In this document: positions 59,326 through 64,000 of the stretch, piece after piece | Numbering within the stretch: the first letter of the stretch is position 1 | Layout: the number at the start of each line of letters is the position of its first letter | Source: Erythrobasidium yunnanense | Taxonomy: Eukaryota > Basidiomycota > Cystobasidiomycetes > Erythrobasidiales > Erythrobasidiaceae | Direction: 5' to 3' | Assembly (NCBI GenBank): GCA_001600175.1 | Contig: BCJC01000001.1 | Coordinates: forward strand, 2,961,652 to 3,025,651 | DNA: 64,000 nucleotides | The notes under the pieces: model-generated | What the model was told of the DNA's origin: nothing | The model's database searches: none | The model's input: the letters and a program-made list of their open reading frames with translations, nothing else | Position numbers and translations under genes: made by a program

Positions 59326-60636
59326 CTATGTAGGTTTCGACGATTGGCTACTTCGAAGGCGCTTAGCCCATGGAGCTGTCGACTCGGCGGCCGGTCTCTT
59401 CCTGTCTCTGTTCATCAGATCTGTCTCCATCTTTCGTGGTGCATAGATGTCGAGCGGCGATAGCGACCTACGAGGGGTCAAGCCCTCCGAGTATGTGATT
59501 TTGGTGCTGATTTGGGAATTAGGAGTAGCATTGTCCGCATGCAAGCTGTAAGGCCCGTCTTCCTCCTCGTCTGTGTCCCACGTCAGACTATCGTCCTCTT
59601 CATCTGACTTCGTGCCAGCATTCGCTCCATGCTTGCGGGCGCTGTCCTTCCTAGACATGACAAGAAGCGCATCCCGACGAAAGAAGTCGAGTCTCCGCTT
59701 GACCTCGCATCGATCCTCGATTTGACCCCAGGAAGAGCACATATACTCCCAGGTCTCTTCGGGAAAGGGTACGACCGTCCGCCAATTTTCACGTATGTGA
59801 ACGATGAGTGCGTGTCGATATATGGGATGGCATAGGGCTTGGATAGTGAAGAGTTCTGCTAAGTGCGTTGCTTTCTGTCACTTGTCTAAGAACGCTTGCG
59901 ATACATTGCTTGGAAAGTGATTGCAGTCCGTACTTCTGAGCTAAGAGGAAGATAGATTTAGGGGAGGCCTGGACAGTCTTTGGATTAATGTCGCTGTAAG
60001 AAAGCCAAACGAGTCAATACAACGGGAGCATTACGGTACAATCTACCGCCACGCTCACTTTTGTATGTCGTACATCGCTAGCGCTTTCGCCGCATCAGCA
60101 GAGAAAGCCTCTGCCGACTTGATGCGGGAGAACCTGAAGGCGTCGCCTCGAATATATGCCAACAGCGCTTCATACGCTTTGATGGACGCATCTTTCACTT
60201 CTATCCGGGTAATTGTACGCCACGGACTGGCGAGAACCGTTTCTCCTTCCTCGTCGTCTGAGTCCAGCGCACCAGTCCTGATACTGTCTGCACCAAGCTT
60301 CGCTTCTGACTCATGGCCAGTCTTGCTGTACATAGTGACCTTCCTCCCGCTTCTGATCTCCTCTGTGAATGTCGCAGATGCTCCGCCGAGTATGAGAGTA
60401 TTACTCCAGAGCAGGCGGCCACCTGGAAAGGCGAAAGCAACATCGTTGGTAGGGTCCTTGTATGCCAGTTTCCTTGCTATCATAGGTCCTCGAAGCGCGA
60501 GGGAAAGCTCGGGGTCAAGTAGCTGCTCTTCCAAGGCTTGCATCTCTTCTACGTGATTCTCCCTTGCGACTACGAACATCCCCAATCGCGTACGGATGTG
60601 ATCGGATGCACGCGGCCTGCAGAGCTCGACAGCCAT
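59326..60636 (-). CDS. BTB/POZ-domain protein with acidic insert
   Basis: Three exons join in phase. Exon 1 runs from an ATG near 60636 (MAVELCRPRASDHIRTRLGM); the frame stays open to 60795 but that codon is GTG. It gives a BTB core: VAFAFPGGRLLWSNTLILGG, ASATFTEEIRSG, WRTITRIEVKDASIKAYEAL and LAYIRGDAFRFSRIKS, with an acidic insert (DSDDEEGE) in the middle. Exon 2 gives NDINPKTVQASPKSIFLLAQ and KYGLQSLSKQ, the BTB-BACK-like helix pair. Exon 3 adds ELFTIQALCHPIYRHALIVH and VVPFPEETWEYMCSSWGQIE, then an acidic and basic tail (EEDDSLTWDTDEEEDG, RKRPAAESTAPWAKRLRS). It would serve as a Cullin-3 substrate adaptor or dimeric scaffold. This BTB form, with a long loop before the last strand, is common in basidiomycetes. 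The second junction is less sure. Confidence 0.75.
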
Positions 60637-60821
60637 CTTATGCGAGCAGACGCCAGGCCAAAGAGATATCTTGTCACAGCATGACCGGCATGATGAGAGT
60701 GCCATCCAAGCGATTTGGCTTACGAGAGCGCGCGCAGCAAGCGCAAGCAACGATCTGAAGTCGCGCTCTCGATAGGCGGTTGGACTTGAATTCACTGAAC
60801 AGCTTAAGCTTGGAGGGCAGT

Positions 60822-62036
60822 ATGGGAGATTTAAGGACCCGCGAGCGTCTTCTAATTCTCGATGGAGGGATGGTGAGCACGCGTAAGGGGGAGTCGAGCG
60901 AAGTGCAAGAAGCTGATTTTCTGGAGAATAGGGGACGACGCTTGAAGACGACTTTCAAGCAGACATCTCGAGCGCACTATGGTCAAGCGTACTCTTATCT
61001 ACTGAAGATGGATGCAAGACACTTGAAGAGCTGCATCGCGCTTTCCTGAAAGCCGGCGCCCAACTTCTTCTGACTTGCACGTAAGTAAGTCGCAGTGGAT
61101 CTACTTTTCTGTACGTTGCATACTGATACCTGTTGTAGATACCAAAGCTCATTTGAAGGCTACGCAAAAGCCGGCTTCGACCGCAATGATGCTATCCGAC
61201 TTATGCGCCAAGCGGTCTCCATTACCCATAACACCATCCAAAGCTCTTCACACTCCTCTTCTTCTACCGCCTCTCCACCCCAAGTCGTACTCTCCTTGTC
61301 CTGCTATGGCGCAACTGTCGGTCCGCCTGGCGAAGAATATACAGGCAGATATCCAGCGCCTTATGGTCCTCCATCATCAGATACAGCAGCAGACTCCTTG
61401 TGCGAATGGCATTTCGAGCGTATAAAGATTTTCGCGGAAGATCCAAAGACATGGTCGCAAATACAAGGAATAGCATTCGAGACGCTTCCACTGCTGTCAG
61501 AAGCGAAAGCTGTTCGTAAAGCTATGAAGAAGCTAAGGCGATGGCTAGGCGAGCGTGGGAAAGAGCACTGGCCGCGTTGGTGGATCTCGTTTGTGTTTCC
61601 GGAAGGCAAGCTGCCTGAAGAAGGGACACAGACGGACGAAATTATCCCTGCTCTCTTCTCGACGAGCGACGAGGAAGGCGAAGTACCATCGGGCGTCGGG
61701 ATAAACTGCACCAAGATGCATCATCTACCGAGATTGATCGAAATATTCGAGCAAGGCTTGCGCAATATGGACTGCGAAGCACCGTGGCTAGTTTTATATC
61801 CAGATGGAGGACTGACATACGACCCTAAGAGCCGGACGTGGCATTCGAATTCAGGTTCTTTAAATCCAGCTGAGACGTGGGCGAGAGACCTTTCAGAAAT
61901 TGGCAGGCAAGCTTTAGGGGCACAGCACTATTCAAACGATAATAAGTTATGGAGCAAAGTTATTCTAGGAGGATGCTGTAAAGCAGATCCGTCGTATATA
62001 GCAGCTCTATCAGCCAAGTTTCATGACAGTCGATGA
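60822..62036 (+). CDS. MHT1: Homocysteine S-methyltransferase
   Basis: Three exons starting at 60822: MGDLRTRERLLILDGGM, then GTTLEDDFQADISSALWSSV after an intron, then the large exon from YQSSFEGYAKAGFDRNDAIR. Family features are the N-terminal LDGGMGTTLE loop, LLLTCTYQSS and GATVGPPGEEYTG. The zinc ligands are GINCTKMHH (first Cys) and the C-terminal ILGGCCKADP (Cys pair). It moves a methyl group from S-methylmethionine or S-adenosylmethionine to homocysteine, giving methionine. It belongs with the Mup1-type permease and adenosine kinase in sulfur and methyl balance. The start is about 190 bp from the divergent BTB gene start. Confidence 0.92.
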
Positions 62037-62707
62037 GATTGGGATAGAGCATGTGGAATGTACACCCTTTATACTACACAACTCTTGGATAACAGCGAAA
62101 AAGATAGATCTTCACGAGTTACGCTGTGGTTGTGTCCTGAAAAAGGTGCTCCAGACATGTCGTCCGAAAAGAGTATACTGCCTCTTTAGAGAAAGCAGTA
62201 CGCTCTATCCGGAAGCAAGTCTGAGAATGATATTGCCCAGGGTGCTGCTATCGCATCAGAAGATCGAAGCGACCCTTGTTTTCTTGAAGATCTTGATGTG
62301 GTTTCGGGACTTGCAGAGCATGCAAAGTAGGATAGACGCGCTTGATACACGTAGCTTTGCCTGCACAGATCCGAATAGAGGGCGTTGTGATGGGGAGAAG
62401 GAGGAGAGACGAGACGAGCACGGGGTCTAGGACCCGGAGGAACAAGCATTCAGGGAAGCGGCCAGGGATATATAGCATGACGCTTTTGTAGTATTAAGAT
62501 GGCTCGATTGTATAGCAGAGAGCAAGCTTTGTTCAGGTGATCATGCCGGTATGAGGGCAACCGGTTCCTTGAAACATCGCTTAGGCAAAAGAAACGAGCA
62601 CTGTCGTTCCACATTCCATATGATTTATACGATTTTGCTATAAACGCTACACGGCATTTCTACCTCTTTGCACATCTCATCCAAGATCGCGGTAGCTTGT
62701 CAAGCCT
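62037..62707. other. Convergent intergenic region
   Basis: This 671-bp region lies between the homocysteine methyltransferase (+) and the epimerase (-). A + frame (62023-62430) overlaps the enzyme's 3' end in another phase and looks non-coding. Nothing else was seen. Confidence 0.45.
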
Positions 62708-63924
62708 TCACTCTTTTTCGGTATGCTCCCATCCAAGAAGTTCCTTAGCCTTTTTAGTATCCCAGAATCCATTGTTTCCTTCAAGACCAGCTCTGATCTC
62801 TGCGTTGGGGTAGTATTTCTTAGCGAGCTCTTTAGAAGGTGTCGATTGTGTAGTGTCGGGCGCCACGATGTTGAAGACTGCAAGAATACTCATCTTCAGT
62901 ATTCTCCGCAGAAAATTAGAGAAGTCGTGTACGCACTCTCGTGACGACCTTCGAATTTCTTGCTCTCCAAGCTTAGAATACATGCCCGAGCAGTAGCTTC
63001 TGGACTGACCCAGCCCCATAGCTGTGTGATGCCACTCTCGGGCTGCTCTTCATGCTCTTTCTGAACGGTCTTTCTAGGTTCGACCTGGTGGATTCGCACT
63101 GCAATCGCCACGATTCAGCCAATGAGCACGGAGAAGAAGATATAGGAGCGGACTCGAAGCGATGGTCATGCCCCTGAACCAATCCACGAAGCTGTTGGGG
63201 CGGCGCATTAGCGAACGTTTGGCCTATCTGAGGGGAGCGACAGCACCTGTCGGCTTGTACTTCAGACTCCATCTTCGCTAGCGCATATGAGTCTGTGGGC
63301 TTCTGCTTATACTTCTCATCGATGCTGTCGGGGTTTATGCCTCAGCCCACGTTGGACGTATAGTATCTAGATTCTACTAGCTTAGAAGCGCAACGTACGG
63401 GAAATAGTCAAAGACTAGAGGCTGATTCGCATAAGCGAGTCCGATAGCGTTCACGGAAGACGCCAGGCAGAATCGCTTGATGCCTAGCTCTGCAGCCGCT
63501 CGAAGGGCGTTGAAGCTGGCGTTGGTGTTGTTGTTGTGGACCTGCACACAGAGCGGAGGCATTATAAGCTAGAGCATTACTATAATTTCAATTTGGTGCT
63601 TGCGAACCTTATAGTCGTCCTACGTGGGATGCAGGTTAAGAAGGGACGGTCAGGAGCTTTACAGGATAGGAAACAGCCAGTCAGAAATACTTTTCCTTCA
63701 GGGTTTGGGATGCCAGCCATATGGATGATAGCATCTGCTCCTTTGAAAGCCTTGACGAGGTCCTCGTAGCTGTTTGCCGCGTCGGCGACTCGCATTTCCG
63801 TGTTCTTGATGTCGGGGTCCTGCTTCTCCTCTGTTCTGTTGATTTGAATAGTATGGTGTCCTTGTTCTGATGCTACTTTGACGCATACTTTGCCGACAGT
63901 GCCTCTTGCGCCTAGAAGTAGCAT
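62708..63924 (-). CDS. NAD-dependent epimerase/dehydratase (extended SDR)
   Basis: The ATG at 63924 gives MLLLGARGTVGKVCVKVASE, with the Rossmann GxRGTVG loop. The frame stays open upstream without another in-frame ATG before the gene runs close to the window edge, so a 5' exon beyond the edge is possible. Next come DAANSYEDLVKAFKGADAII, HMAGIPNPEGK, NNNTNASFNALRAAAELGIK and RFCLASSVNAIGL. The active-site DSYALAKMESEVQAD gives YxxxK, then GWVSPEATARACILSLESKK, VFNIVAPDTTQSTPSKELA and GLEGNNGFWDTKKAKELLGW. Several short introns were placed by phase. It is an extended SDR that acts on a nucleotide sugar or a related hydroxy/keto substrate; the exact substrate is unknown. Confidence 0.83.
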
Positions 63925-64000
63925 ATCGTCGATGACCTCAGCCGGATGTCTTGGAGCATTACGAGCCGGATAGCAGCAGGAGTAGGCAGACCTGTGATTG

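Overview
The window is nuclear DNA from a filamentous or dimorphic fungus, most likely a basidiomycete with a compact genome. About 34 protein genes lie on both strands. Most are broken by many GT-AG introns of 45-80 bp, and several adjacent start codons are only about 75-350 bp apart. The gene set is fungal: a 2-aminoadipate lysine-pathway enzyme (saccharopine dehydrogenase), a GT15 mannosyltransferase, a GPI-type chitin deacetylase, a bicupin oxalate decarboxylase and a Mup1-type methionine permease. I saw no rRNA, tRNA, transposon, virus-derived element or CRISPR array. Species assignment is not possible from the text alone. Exon junctions given here were worked out by hand from splice consensus, reading phase and expected protein motifs.

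Layout. 0-4 kb: the 3' end of an unknown gene, then a 962-residue coiled-coil protein with a C-terminal membrane anchor and a CC1-box-like motif of dynein adaptors. 4-10 kb: UTP15, mitochondrial acyl carrier protein and aspartyl-tRNA synthetase; the synthetase has an in-frame presequence that looks mitochondrial. 10-22 kb: the first member of an unknown paralogous family (called here AFPxxG), a methionine/amino-acid permease, a secreted carboxylesterase, a secreted oxalate decarboxylase, a four-finger C2H2 factor and a short-chain dehydrogenase. 22-31 kb: DDI1, then secretory-pathway genes (SGNH/PC-esterase-like membrane protein, GT15 mannosyltransferase, small secreted Cys-rich protein, GT8-like glycosyltransferase).

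31-36 kb holds four unknown genes in alternating orientation. Two are further AFPxxG paralogues that share an intron position with the 10-kb copy. 36-51 kb is dense housekeeping: mitochondrial uL1, a U1A/U2B''-type snRNP protein, adenosine kinase, a six-exon Swi5/Sae3 gene, a RecQ helicase, LYS1, a PSME3IP1/NIP30-type protein, TRM44 and IMP4, whose first coding exon is only the start codon. 51-64 kb: chitin deacetylase, an unknown Ser-rich basic protein, a GATA factor with a C-terminal coiled coil, a BTB protein, homocysteine S-methyltransferase and an extended SDR/epimerase near the right edge.

Themes: ribosome biogenesis (UTP15, IMP4, uL1m, TRM44), recombination (Swi5, RecQ), sulfur/methyl metabolism (permease, homocysteine methyltransferase, adenosine kinase) and cell-surface glycan work. 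The strongest candidates for something undescribed are the AFPxxG family with its 31-36 kb cluster and the membrane-anchored CC1-box protein.
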